From: CAYFZR01 sp046760505 [NCBI: Candidatus Hydrothermarchaeota archaeon]
GTDB lineage: Archaea > CAYFZR01
Reading direction: 5' to 3'
Length of the DNA: 64,000 nt
Assembly (NCBI GenBank): GCA_046760505.1
Contig: JBHIEG010000009.1
Location: forward strand, 8,021-72,020
The translations under genes were made by a program, and so were the position numbers. The notes under the pieces were generated by a model. It saw nothing but the letters and a program-made list of their open reading frames with translations, made no database searches and had not been told where the DNA came from. Shown here piece after piece: positions 17,059-25,165 of this stretch (position 1 is its first letter; every line of letters begins with the position of its first letter).

Positions 17059-18594
17059 ATGAGGATCTTAGCAGTAACCGGACAATTTGCTAAGGAAGAT
17101 GTAAGGAGATTTTCAAAGGATTATGACGTAGATGTTATTGATTTGCCTGTAACAGTTGCGGCGTTCCTGACACCAAAAAAAATAGCCTCTTATCTAAAAC
17201 AAAAAGACGTTACAAGGTACGATTTTTTGCTGACCCCTGGTTTGGTCAGGGGAGACGTTGGATATATAGAAAGGGAGCTAGGCATTCCAACCTACAAGGG
17301 ACCTAGAACTGCTGCAGATTTACCTGTTTTGTTGAGTTTAATAGAAAGATTCAAAAAGGTAAAATTATCGAAAACAGTTCCTGCATGTGTATTTATAAAA
17401 GAGAAACTCGAAAAAGAGATAAAAAAAGAAATAGACAGGTACAGAGAAGACAGGGAATTAATAAACAATCTTCTGGGTAGAGAAGGTAATTTTTTAATCA
17501 AAGACTTGCCATTAGGCAAAGATTTTCCAATGAGGGTGCTAGCAGAGGTTGTAAATGCCCCAATTCTAAAGAAAAGAGAGCTTATAGCGAAAGTAGAGTA
17601 TTATATTTCCAATGGAGCCGACATGATAGATTTAGGTATGATTGCAGGGGAAGATTATGCGAAGAAGGCCGGAAAACTCGTAAAGATAGTTAAGGATAAT
17701 TTTGATTGTCCGGTCAGTATAGATTCAATGAACCCTGAAGAAATATGGTCTGGGGTAAATAAAGGTGCTGATTTAGTATTAAGCGGAGACAAAAGCAATC
17801 TGGATGATCTCAGTGGTATTGATGTTCCAGTGGTCATAGTTCCAACAGACTACTCTAGGGAATACGTGCCCCATAAATTTGAGGAGAGGATTAAATTGCT
17901 AAAAGAGAACATAGATATTGCCTTGAGGAATAAAATTTTTCCTATAGCAGACCCACTTTTGGATCCAATTCATTCTACGAGTCTAAGTGAGTCTATAGCA
18001 ACATGTGTTTTATTTAGAAGAGAATTTAAAAACATTCCTTTATTTTTTGGTTTAGGAAATGTTACAGAATTGTTAGATGCCGATTCCCCGGGTGCAACCG
18101 CTGTTCTAGCGGGAATAGCCTCTGAACTGGACGCTTGCATACTATTTGCTCCAGAGGCAAGTGATAAGACAAGAAAAAATATAAGAGAACTTTCTATCGC
18201 ATCAAAGATGATGTTTATATCAAAAATAAGGAGGTCTCCACCAAAAGACATAGGAATAGATTTGCTAACGATAAAAGAAAAAAGAAAAAAAGGAGAAACA
18301 CTTGATATTGATGTAACAAAGGTAGAAGCAAAAGAGAAGAAAGGATACAGACTGGATCCTGCAGGTATTTTTAGAATAATCGTAGACAACCGTATAAGGG
18401 CGATACACTTCCTTAACGGCAAGCCTACGCTAGAAATAGTGGGAGAAAATGCCAAGGAGATATGCGACGAAATAATGAGGAGAAATTTAGTATCAATGTT
18501 AGATCATGCTTTTTACTTGGGAAGAGAACTTTGTAAAGCAGAGATAGCCTTAAAATTAGATAAAAGTTATATCCAGGACCTTCCTCTCTTCTGA
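17059..18594 (+). CDS. Dihydropteroate-synthase-related protein
   Basis: A 511-residue protein of the archaeal DHPS-related family known from methanogens and Archaeoglobus. A unique N-terminal ~150 residues precede a TIM-barrel pterin-binding domain: ISNGADMIDLGMIAGEDYAKK and CPVSIDSMNPEEI match the DHPS IDSM pattern, then VPIDPLLD-like FPIADPLLDPIHSTSLSESI and FGLGNVTELLDADSPGA, as in corrinoid methyltransferases. The C-terminal ~100 residues resemble a small regulatory domain. Role is probably in methanopterin synthesis or methyl transfer, not proven. ATG 17059 has GGTG five bases upstream. Confidence 0.8.
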   Translation: MRILAVTGQFAKEDVRRFSKDYDVDVIDLPVTVAAFLTPKKIASYLKQKDVTRYDFLLTPGLVRGDVGYIERELGIPTYKGPRTAADLPVLLSLIERFKKVKLSKTVPACVFIKEKLEKEIKKEIDRYREDRELINNLLGREGNFLIKDLPLGKDFPMRVLAEVVNAPILKKRELIAKVEYYISNGADMIDLGMIAGEDYAKKAGKLVKIVKDNFDCPVSIDSMNPEEIWSGVNKGADLVLSGDKSNLDDLSGIDVPVVIVPTDYSREYVPHKFEERIKLLKENIDIALRNKIFPIADPLLDPIHSTSLSESIATCVLFRREFKNIPLFFGLGNVTELLDADSPGATAVLAGIASELDACILFAPEASDKTRKNIRELSIASKMMFISKIRRSPPKDIGIDLLTIKEKRKKGETLDIDVTKVEAKEKKGYRLDPAGIFRIIVDNRIRAIHFLNGKPTLEIVGENAKEICDEIMRRNLVSMLDHAFYLGRELCKAEIALKLDKSYIQDLPLF

Positions 18595-18599
18595 AATTT

Positions 18600-19433
18600 C
18601 TATATCCAAAAATCATCGACATCTTTAATTTTTTTCCAGTTATCAAAGGATGAAGTCCAAACTAAATCGTGTACGGTTAATCTACCTTCTCTTATCCACT
18701 CCTTAACAGTCTTTAGATCAACAGGACCATACTTTCTTCCTTCTTTAAAAACATACCAAGTTTGAGGCTTTTCTGGTTTTTTTACGGAATCCCTGATTTT
18801 TTGTACAATTATTGCATCATCTTTTTCGAGATAGGTCCATGGCTCTCTCACCTTCCAGGTGATCTTTCCGCATATCGGGGGCTCAGGATAGGCTCCAGGA
18901 TCATACAATCTATAACCCATGAATTCGGTTGGCTCCTCTTGATAACAAGACCGAACCGCTTCCCTTATCACATCAGGGCTTCCTTCGTTTAGAAGATCGA
19001 TTAAAGTTATTTGATTCCTGAACCTTTCGATGGCTTCTATTTTTACATTATAGAGAAAAGGGGTTGGGGCTTCTGTACCAATTATTTTTCTTTTTTTGTC
19101 CACTCCGTTTTTTATAAAGGCTATAAAAGCATCTCCTGTTAGATGTCCCAAAGATTCTCTTCCGCAGAGAATTATGTATCGGATGTTGGGGTTCGCCACC
19201 ACGTTTGTTATGATCTTTTCTATTCCTATGTTTTCTGTTTGTAACATTCCGGCCAATGCTGCGCCAGTTTCTATAGAAACCCTGACGATTTCTTCTAGAT
19301 ATAGAGGTATTTCTGTGTCCCATGTATTGAGAATCGCAACAACAGCCACGGGAGAATAATCGTTTCCTCTCAGATATCTTCCTTCTTCGGGAGGGTAATC
19401 TGGACAGGGCTTTACCTTCAGTATCTCCTCCAC
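18600..19433 (-). CDS. MtrA-like corrinoid protein fused to a GYF_2 domain
   Basis: Residues about 15-185 match the cobamide-binding subunit of tetrahydromethanopterin S-methyltransferase: NDYSPVAVVAIL, TENIGIEKIITNVVANPNIRYIILCG and CGRESLGHLTGDAF, where His aligns with the cobalt ligand of MtrA. Canonical MtrA ends in a membrane helix; here residues about 225-270 instead form a GYF_2-like module (WYVFKEGRKYGPVDLKTVKE...DLVWTSSFDNWKKI), normally a peptide-binding domain. The protein should therefore be soluble, a cytoplasmic corrinoid carrier tethered to partners through GYF_2. No other mtr subunit is nearby. GTG 19433 lies in GGTGGAGGAG, so the exact start is uncertain. Confidence 0.82.
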   Translation of the reverse strand: MEEILKVKPCPDYPPEEGRYLRGNDYSPVAVVAILNTWDTEIPLYLEEIVRVSIETGAALAGMLQTENIGIEKIITNVVANPNIRYIILCGRESLGHLTGDAFIAFIKNGVDKKRKIIGTEAPTPFLYNVKIEAIERFRNQITLIDLLNEGSPDVIREAVRSCYQEEPTEFMGYRLYDPGAYPEPPICGKITWKVREPWTYLEKDDAIIVQKIRDSVKKPEKPQTWYVFKEGRKYGPVDLKTVKEWIREGRLTVHDLVWTSSFDNWKKIKDVDDFWI

Positions 19434-19580
19434 CTATATCTTTTCTTTAATTAATTTTACTTAAGACTTACAAGTGGTTAAGATCTTTCGTAACTAAAAT
19501 CATGGATAAGAGTCCTTGCATGATTTTTACGGTAAAAAAGGAGCAAAGATCACCGATGTAGATCTTTTGTTAAAAGAAGT

Positions 19581-19796
19581 TTAGCACTTTTCTGTCTCTA
19601 TATATTCTAATTTCAAGACTCCGTTCTTACATCCTTCAACACATATGGTACACATATCTCGCTGGCAGCATTTTTCAACATCGACCTTGAATTCTATACC
19701 ATCGTACTCAATAGCCCCTAGAGGACATGTGTTTACACAAATCATGCACATGCTGCAATTTTTTTTGTCAGTTAACCTTGGTATGGCAACTTCCAT
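19581..19796 (-). CDS. Small ferredoxin-like protein with two Cys clusters
   Basis: 71 residues. The first cluster is a full [4Fe-4S] motif, CSMCMICVNTCP. The second is irregular: CCQRDMCTICVEGCKNG has CxxxxxCxxCxxxC with no proline after the last Cys, and a further Cys at the C-terminus. It may hold one or two clusters. It sits between a thioredoxin-like gene and the MtrA-like gene, all leftward, so it could supply electrons in that group. ATG has GAGG eight bases upstream. Confidence 0.75.
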   Translation of the reverse strand: MEVAIPRLTDKKNCSMCMICVNTCPLGAIEYDGIEFKVDVEKCCQRDMCTICVEGCKNGVLKLEYIETEKC

Positions 19797-19806
19797 TTAA
19801 TTAGCC

Positions 19807-20466
19807 TCATGGCACCTCTTTTTTGTGGAGGATCCAAGGGATCGTAATACTGAGTATGTATTCTCCCCATTCCTCAGAAATCCTTAATGCTTCTTTTATA
19901 TTCTCAATAAATTCTTTGTAGTCATTTTTTTCAAAAGATTTGACCGAATCATCTGTTTTTTTATCTAAAATCTCTAAATATCCTATGGATTTCTCACACC
20001 AGTTTTTTGAAGGAGCTATCTTTTTTGAATTTTCGATCTGACTCTTTAAAATATTTAGAAGTGATTTCATGATGTTTTCTTTGAGTATATCTTCCTTGAA
20101 GGTTTCTAGGATTTCCAATATACACTTTAGGGAGGTAGAAATACTGGTGTTCCTGATTAAAAGAGATTGCATTCTTTCCCATGTCATAGCTGTTTTCACC
20201 TTTAATTCGTGGGCTCGCTCTACCATGCTTCTTAGTTTGTCTGCATCTGGAACTCCAACAATTGCTAGTTTATTGTCTATCGCAATGCTGGGTACTCCAG
20301 GTATTCCATATTCCATTGCTTTTTTCTGACCCTTTTCCGTGGCTGTGTTTAATAAAACATACTCCAGTTTATCAGACATCTCATTGGCTATCTCTTTTAC
20401 CACGTCCTCTGCATATGGACAGTATGGACATGTGGGCGAGATAAATAGTTCGAGCAATACCTTCAC
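19807..20466 (-). CDS. Thioredoxin-like protein with helical C-terminal domain
   Basis: 219 residues. The N-terminal ~80 residues are a thioredoxin/glutaredoxin fold with CPYC (VLLELFISPTCPYCPYAEDVV), the cis-Pro segment GVPSIAIDNKLAIVGVP and a short length typical of archaeal redoxins. The remaining ~130 residues are charged helices with one Cys-containing stretch, unrecognised. A paralogous N-terminus occurs in the DsrE fusion at 43436-44308. I chose GTG 20466 because GGTGGT precedes it and the paralogue starts at the same residue; longer forms would overlap the divergent promoter. Confidence 0.75.
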   Translation of the reverse strand: MKVLLELFISPTCPYCPYAEDVVKEIANEMSDKLEYVLLNTATEKGQKKAMEYGIPGVPSIAIDNKLAIVGVPDADKLRSMVERAHELKVKTAMTWERMQSLLIRNTSISTSLKCILEILETFKEDILKENIMKSLLNILKSQIENSKKIAPSKNWCEKSIGYLEILDKKTDDSVKSFEKNDYKEFIENIKEALRISEEWGEYILSITIPWILHKKEVP

Positions 20467-20480
20467 GACTACCACCTTCT

Positions 20481-20497
20481 GTTCATATTTATTGAAC
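20481..20497. promoter_or_regulatory. Dyad over the TATA box of the thioredoxin-like gene
   Basis: GTTCATATTTATTGAAC is a 5-bp inverted repeat around an AT core that forms the minus-strand TATA box. A second symmetrical TATA, AAGTATTTATACTT (20514-20527), serves the rightward FwdG-like gene and lies about 27 bp before its predicted start. The two divergent groups could share a regulator. Confidence 0.45.
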
Positions 20498-20554
20498 AAT
20501 AGTGAATTAGGATAAGTATTTATACTTTCCCCCTTAGATAACTTTGTGATCTTT

Positions 20555-21025
20555 ATGACCGAGCTATCTCCCTTAAGCATATTGATGAAACTTCCCAAGA
20601 CTAATTGTAAAAAGTGTGGATTACCAACATGCATGGCCTTCGCAGTCTCATTGATCCAAAGGAAGAAGGAGTTGGAAGAATGTACTCCCTTGTTCGAAGA
20701 TGCTAAGTACGCTAAGAACAGGGAAGAATTACAGGAGATGTTAAAACCCCTCAAAGAAGTAAGTACAGAAACCGGTTTGATAGTTAACGAAGATCTGTGC
20801 TTTGGATGTGGAAACTGCGTTATAGCATGTCCAGTTAATGTGGCGGAAGAGCCTTACAGGGTAGGACAGGGAAAAGGACCCCAATCTGATAAGTATATAT
20901 TACACACTGAAGATGGCGTTGTAAAAGCTATAAATGTAAAATCCTGCAGACGCTTTGGTGAACACAGAGTTTTGTGCGAGGCATGTATTGTAACTTGTCC
21001 AAGCAAAGCCATAAAGTTTGTTTGA
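20555..21025 (+). CDS. FwdG-like polyferredoxin with N-terminal ACS/CODH-gamma-type Fe-S domain
   Basis: 156 residues with up to three [4Fe-4S] sites: an N-terminal Cys18/21/26/43 motif (NCKKCGLPTCMAFAV) of the kind at the start of the corrinoid Fe-S protein of acetyl-CoA decarbonylase/synthase; Cys82/85/88/92 (CFGCGNCVIACP); and Cys131/141/144/148, with an expanded first spacing. It is immediately upstream of FwdB- and FwdD-like genes, so it probably carries electrons to or from them, in the place of FwdG/FwdF. ATG 20555 is preceded by GTGATC as SD. Confidence 0.75.
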   Translation: MTELSPLSILMKLPKTNCKKCGLPTCMAFAVSLIQRKKELEECTPLFEDAKYAKNREELQEMLKPLKEVSTETGLIVNEDLCFGCGNCVIACPVNVAEEPYRVGQGKGPQSDKYILHTEDGVVKAINVKSCRRFGEHRVLCEACIVTCPSKAIKFV

Positions 21026-21034
21026 GGTCTCTTT

Positions 21035-22108
21035 ATGGAGGTAATTTGTTCAGGATGCAGTTGCTTGTGCGACGACATTGAAATAAAAGGCACCGTCTTC
21101 TGGAATGCTTGCAGAAAAGGAACCGGGAGACTTAAGCCGGTAGAAGGAGAAACCGATGTTAAAAAAATAAATGAGGCGATAGATCTCTTAAATTCTTCTA
21201 AAAAAATAGGAATCTACGGTGGTGCAAACCTGTCTAACGAAGGAATAAAAATCCTATTCGATCTAGCAGAAAACCTAGGAGCTATTTTTTGGAACAGAGA
21301 TTTAATCCAAAGAAATTTGTTTTTGAAAGCGTACGAAGAATGGGAAATCGCAAAACTTGACGAAATAAAGGATTATGGAAGATTTATTATGTGCTGGGGA
21401 TCGGATAACATGAACACTCATCCAAGGCTTTTGAGCAGGTACATTTACTTTACTCATGGAGAAAAGACCCCAAAAGGCTATGAAGACAGGATCTTAGTTC
21501 CAATAGACATCGAATTAACCCCAACAGCAGTTATTTCATTGCCATACTACGTCAAATTGAAGAAAGGAACCATATCTGAGATAGAGAAAGCGGACAAAAA
21601 GGAGACTAAATTGGTTAAACATGCTCTAGAGAAGGCTGAACACAGGTATATTATAATTGGAGAGAGAATAATAGAAGAGGAAGACGAACTGGATAGGTTC
21701 ATAAAAGAGTACGAAATGAAGGTTTTGCCCTTAGCGCATGGATTCAACCACTACTCATTGTTTGAAGAACTCTTGAAAAGAACAAAGAATATCTCTCCCT
21801 ATGACTTTGAAAACAAAGAGATAGCTAAAGAGTACAAAGTTGATGTACTCTTGATTGTGGGGGGAAATCCTTTTGCAAAGGTGCCTGACTCGCAAGAATG
21901 GGCTGAAAAAATTATAACACTAGATCCTTTCAGATCATACACCGCGTTGAAATCAGAAGTCTGGATAAAGAGTGCACTTAATGGAGTTTGTGTATCGACA
22001 AATGCAAAAAGAATGGATGGGGAGGATGTTTCCATAGAGGCATTGTATCAAGGAAAGTTGCTCTCTGATGAGGAGATTCTCAGGAGTATTTTGGAGGGAA
22101 CCACATGA
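21035..22108 (+). CDS. Formylmethanofuran dehydrogenase subunit B-like protein, metal-ligand Cys absent
   Basis: 357 residues, shorter than usual FwdB (about 430). It starts with a [4Fe-4S] motif, CSGCSCLCDDIEI plus Cys26, as in FwdB. The segment KDYGRFIMCWGSDNMNTHPRLLSRY corresponds to the FwdB WGCNPMxxHPRHxSR region, and VLLIVGGNPFAKVPDSQEW to the later molybdopterin-binding loop. In catalytic FwdB a CHGPS motif with Cys or Sec ligating Mo/W precedes this; here the aligned stretch is DLIQRNLF (89-96) with no Cys or Sec. It therefore may bind the cofactor without normal formate/formyl chemistry, or be structural. Operon with FwdD (ATGA overlap). Confidence 0.75.
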   Translation: MEVICSGCSCLCDDIEIKGTVFWNACRKGTGRLKPVEGETDVKKINEAIDLLNSSKKIGIYGGANLSNEGIKILFDLAENLGAIFWNRDLIQRNLFLKAYEEWEIAKLDEIKDYGRFIMCWGSDNMNTHPRLLSRYIYFTHGEKTPKGYEDRILVPIDIELTPTAVISLPYYVKLKKGTISEIEKADKKETKLVKHALEKAEHRYIIIGERIIEEEDELDRFIKEYEMKVLPLAHGFNHYSLFEELLKRTKNISPYDFENKEIAKEYKVDVLLIVGGNPFAKVPDSQEWAEKIITLDPFRSYTALKSEVWIKSALNGVCVSTNAKRMDGEDVSIEALYQGKLLSDEEILRSILEGTT

Positions 22109-22428
22109 GAATTAGCGTGTTTGTTGGAGATTATGTATTCCAAACTGCAAGGGACGCCTTGAGTAAAGATTACGTTGATTCCTCTGCCATATGTATATTA
22201 AGCGAAGAAACCGCAAAGAAATTAAATGTTAAAGGCGAAGATAGAGTTGAACTAAATATTAACGGAAAATCACTGGTTTTAAAGGTAAAGATAACTGAAA
22301 GAAAAGTAGATTATGCTTTTGTCCCGCTAAGCCCATGGATCGTGGATTTGGTAACGCAGGAACAGATAGAAAAAGGATTTATTTCAGATATCCAAAAAAC
22401 CACAAGGGAGATTGAGCCGTTACCTTAA
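22105..22428 (+). CDS. fwdD: Formylmethanofuran dehydrogenase subunit D-like protein
   Basis: 107 residues forming one molybdopterin-dinucleotide-binding beta-barrel: SAICILSEETAKKLNVKGEDRVELNI is the typical SxxxMxxxxAxxLGVxxGDxVxV pattern, followed by AFVPLSPWIVDLVT. In Fwd/Fmd enzymes this subunit completes the pterin pocket formed by FwdB. The start overlaps the FwdB-like stop. FwdA, FwdC and FwdF are not in the window. Confidence 0.8.
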   Translation: MRISVFVGDYVFQTARDALSKDYVDSSAICILSEETAKKLNVKGEDRVELNINGKSLVLKVKITERKVDYAFVPLSPWIVDLVTQEQIEKGFISDIQKTTREIEPLP

Positions 22429-22511
22429 GATTCCAACTTTATTTTTTACTCAGTACCTAATCCGTTTTTTAAATAATAATTTGATGCAGTTTTTAGCTTT
22501 TAAATATCCAT

Positions 22512-22583
22512 TTATTTCCCACGTCTTCTTTTTCTTTTTCTCTTTTGCCTCCTCTGTCTCTTCTTCTTCCATTTTTTTCTCAA
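22512..22583 (-). CDS. Ribosomal protein L41e-like peptide
   Basis: A 23-residue, extremely basic peptide: MRKKWKKKRQRRQKRKRKRR plus RGK. Composition, length and the early Trp match archaeal/eukaryotic L41e, the smallest ribosomal protein, which sits at the subunit interface. It begins with TTG, has AGAGGGG five bases upstream and a TATA box (TTTTTATAATACC) about 27 bp before the predicted start site, so it is an independent transcription unit in an otherwise empty 270-bp gap. Confidence 0.7.
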   Translation of the reverse strand: MRKKWKKKRQRRQKRKRKRRRGK

Positions 22584-22698
22584 GGCGACCCCTCTGAATT
22601 CAAAAAATTTTCCAGGTATTATAAAAATTACGCAAAGAATACATTAATTTTGTATGGCTAGGAACTTATAAGTAATCAGGTATAAACTAATCTAAGAT

Positions 22699-23961
22699 AT
22701 GAAAAGGGTGAGTTTGCTACCTGGAGAGTATTTAACCATAGAGGGAGCTGCAAGATTAAACATAAAAGAAGGTGAAGTTTTAATCGGTGAAAAGGAATAT
22801 TTTGAAGGTGAAGAATACATAATTTTGCGTGGCGATAAGATCTTTGTTAAAGCGATGAAAGAATCAACTCTAGAAATATTTCTAGGCACTGGTGGTTCTA
22901 TAAAAAAAGTTGAGCAGGTAATACCAGAGAGTTGGGTTAAAGCGGCTAAAGCAATCTTAGATCATGAAAAACCATGCGTGTCCATGATAGTTGGAGGAGT
23001 GGATACAGGAAAGACAACTTTAACTACTTATATCGCAAATCAATGTTTTGAAAACAACTTAAGGACGATAGTTATAGATGCCGACCTTGGACAATCCAGT
23101 ATAGGACCTCCAACCACGATTTCTTTGGGAATCGTGAATAGGAAAATAAGCAGATTGTCCGATTTGAACATGGAAAGCGGATTCTTTGTAGGTTCTACTT
23201 CTCCAAATCACCATTTATTACAGTGCATATCTGGTTTAAGGTTGCTTCTAGACAAGGCACTTCAGCTCAAAGGAGATGTGATACTGATAGATACATCTGG
23301 AATGATATCGGGAGGTCCTGGAAGGGCTTTAAAGATTCATAAAACCATGCTAATAAAGCCAAATTTCTTATTTATTCTCAGAAAAGGGAAAGAACTGGAT
23401 TACCTCATTAATATATTTCGAAATATAAATGTTCGCCCGCTAGAAGTACCAGAAGAAGTCAGGGGAACATCTAGAGAAGAAAGGAGATTTTTCAGGGAAT
23501 TGGCATTCAGAAACTACTTCTCAAATGCCAGAGAAATAGAATTTGATCTGAAAAAAGTAAAGGTTATTGGAACATTTTTTGGCACAGGCACCGTTGATGA
23601 AGAAATGAAATACAAAATCTCTTCATTCTTTAAGGAAAAAATAAATTATTGTGAGAATTTGGGTGAAGGGTATTTAATTGTAACTGAAAAACCTAGGCAA
23701 GGAAGAGTTAGAAACGATTTTGATAGGCAGTTTAAAGTTTTAGAAAAAGGTTTTGAAGAGCAAATTCTCGTTGGATTGTTGGACGGAGATCAAGAACTTC
23801 TAGATCTAGGAATAATGAGAAGAATTGACTATTCAAATAAAAAAGCATATGTTTACTCCCCGACTATCGATCCTGATAAAATCAATACGATAAAGTTGGG
23901 TTCAATAAGGATAAAAGAGGATGGAAAGGAAATAGGCTTCATTCCTTTGGGTAGTTTTTGA
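22699..23961 (+). CDS. Clp1/Grc3-type polynucleotide 5'-hydroxyl kinase
   Basis: 420 residues. Walker A is IVGGVDTGKTTLTT (about 97-110), Walker B-like VILIDTSGMI and the lid RGTSREERRFF follow, with a small N-terminal beta domain (1-70) and a C-terminal domain, the organisation of the archaeal Clp1 RNA kinases. It phosphorylates RNA or DNA 5'-OH ends, and could counterbalance or feed RNA ligation; an RtcB-like gene lies 6 kb away. A TATA box at 22663-22672 is about 27 bp before the ATG, suggesting a leaderless mRNA. Confidence 0.88.
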   Translation: MKRVSLLPGEYLTIEGAARLNIKEGEVLIGEKEYFEGEEYIILRGDKIFVKAMKESTLEIFLGTGGSIKKVEQVIPESWVKAAKAILDHEKPCVSMIVGGVDTGKTTLTTYIANQCFENNLRTIVIDADLGQSSIGPPTTISLGIVNRKISRLSDLNMESGFFVGSTSPNHHLLQCISGLRLLLDKALQLKGDVILIDTSGMISGGPGRALKIHKTMLIKPNFLFILRKGKELDYLINIFRNINVRPLEVPEEVRGTSREERRFFRELAFRNYFSNAREIEFDLKKVKVIGTFFGTGTVDEEMKYKISSFFKEKINYCENLGEGYLIVTEKPRQGRVRNDFDRQFKVLEKGFEEQILVGLLDGDQELLDLGIMRRIDYSNKKAYVYSPTIDPDKINTIKLGSIRIKEDGKEIGFIPLGSF

Positions 23962-24969
23962 TCAAGGACCTTCCATGTAGTCGTATAGGTCCCCATCAAC
24001 TCTTTCCTCGTAGATTATATTCTTATCTTTGATTAATTCTATTCTGAATAGATTTGACTTGTACCATCTTTTGGTTGGCTCCGGGACTTCTTCAGAAACG
24101 CCTTCTCCCCTATATAATTTGGCAATCTCTGGATAAAGTTCGTACGTGCTGAAGTTTCTTCTTATATCGGTAACTACGAATCCCATGTCCATTAAAGATT
24201 TTTCTACAAAATACCATCTTGAAAGAGGCGCATCTGTGAAGGTCATTGAGAAGTATCCGGAACCTTCCTCCTTTAAGCATTCTAATCCTCTACATACAAA
24301 CAAAGTTAGTGCAATCGCTGTATCAGGAGGATCTGTGGTAAAACAATCGAATTTATCTCTCAGATCTCTAGGAATCGGATCTCTAAGGTCAAATCTAATG
24401 GTTTTAATTCCAAGTTCCTGATCGTTTATGAATTCCAATATCCTTTCGTCAATATCTATTGCTGTCACTTTCTTTGCCAAGCCAGTCATTGCAATCGCTA
24501 TGCTTACAAGATCATCGTCTCCCAAAACGATGATGTTCTTTCCATCTATATCTCCATAGTTGAGCATGAATAAAACCCTTGCAATTGTGGAATCTGTAGT
24601 TATGAATGATTGATCGTATTCAGGCACGTTGTAAGGTCTGTTTCTAGAAATTTCCTCGAATTCTTTAAGAAAATCATCATCGATTGCTATTCCTCTTCCA
24701 TCACACTCTGGACAAACTTTATCTCCCACTTCTTTTACACCTAATTCTTCCGCAAAATTCTCTCCCTCTTTAGTAAGAGAGAATCTATAATTATTCTCGT
24801 CAACGTAACCATTTTTTCTAAGGATCTTGAGTGTTTTTGTTAGTTCTCGCATTGGTACTGCGGAAAATGAGGCAATCTCCCAAATATCCAAATCTTTTTT
24901 AAGCAGAGCCCTCAAAATTTCTCTAACATATCTCATTCTTGTTACTCCCATCTCTCTTATCGTCTTCAC
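23962..24969 (-). CDS. bpsA: N4-bis(aminopropyl)spermidine synthase (branched-chain polyamine synthase)
   Basis: A 335-residue aminopropyltransferase. An N-terminal winged helix (about 15-70) precedes a CPECDGRG zinc-like site (86-93) and a Rossmann domain with GDDDL (150-154) and DPPD (213-216), the aspartate-rich signatures of BpsA from Thermococcus. It adds aminopropyl groups to the internal nitrogen of spermidine, giving branched polyamines that stabilise nucleic acids in hyperthermophiles. The gene abuts the convergent Clp1 gene without a gap. The start is ambiguous: GTG 24969 overlaps GGAGGTG; ATG 24951 or 24936 are possible. Confidence 0.88.
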   Translation of the reverse strand: MKTIREMGVTRMRYVREILRALLKKDLDIWEIASFSAVPMRELTKTLKILRKNGYVDENNYRFSLTKEGENFAEELGVKEVGDKVCPECDGRGIAIDDDFLKEFEEISRNRPYNVPEYDQSFITTDSTIARVLFMLNYGDIDGKNIIVLGDDDLVSIAIAMTGLAKKVTAIDIDERILEFINDQELGIKTIRFDLRDPIPRDLRDKFDCFTTDPPDTAIALTLFVCRGLECLKEEGSGYFSMTFTDAPLSRWYFVEKSLMDMGFVVTDIRRNFSTYELYPEIAKLYRGEGVSEEVPEPTKRWYKSNLFRIELIKDKNIIYEERVDGDLYDYMEGP

Positions 24970-25135
24970 CTCCGGTGTGATAATTTAGCCTAGATTATTG
25001 CTTTTCGTTTTTGGTCGATAAAACTTATGGTGTATTTCAAGATTTAATCAAAAATGTAAAAAAAGTCTACAAGGTTTTTTAAGCAAAAAAAACATTTTGA
25101 CACTTTCCTGTTAAGAATAGAGCCGAATAGAAAAG

Positions 25136-25143
25136 TTTATATC
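25136..25143 (+). promoter_or_regulatory. TATA box of the structured RNA gene
   Basis: TTTATATC preceded by a purine-rich BRE-like GAAAAG. Its centre is about 27 bp upstream of the first base of the long closing stem at 25166, the normal archaeal TATA-to-start distance. Confidence 0.65.
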
Positions 25144-25165
25144 TTTAAAGTTACACTTCATATTT

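Noticed and set aside
19434-19580. Possible frameshifted gene remnant (SPCMIFTVKK... ITDVDLLLKEV in two frames)
   Set aside because: Only about 30 residues, requires a frameshift, and no family is recognisable; treated as non-coding.
20467-20754. N-terminal extension of the thioredoxin-like protein
   Set aside because: It would cross the divergent promoter and the start of the FwdG-like gene; GTG 20466 has a good SD and matches the paralogue start.
21035-22108. In-frame selenocysteine in the FwdB-like gene
   Set aside because: No in-frame TGA occurs within the frame and no SECIS-like element was evident.
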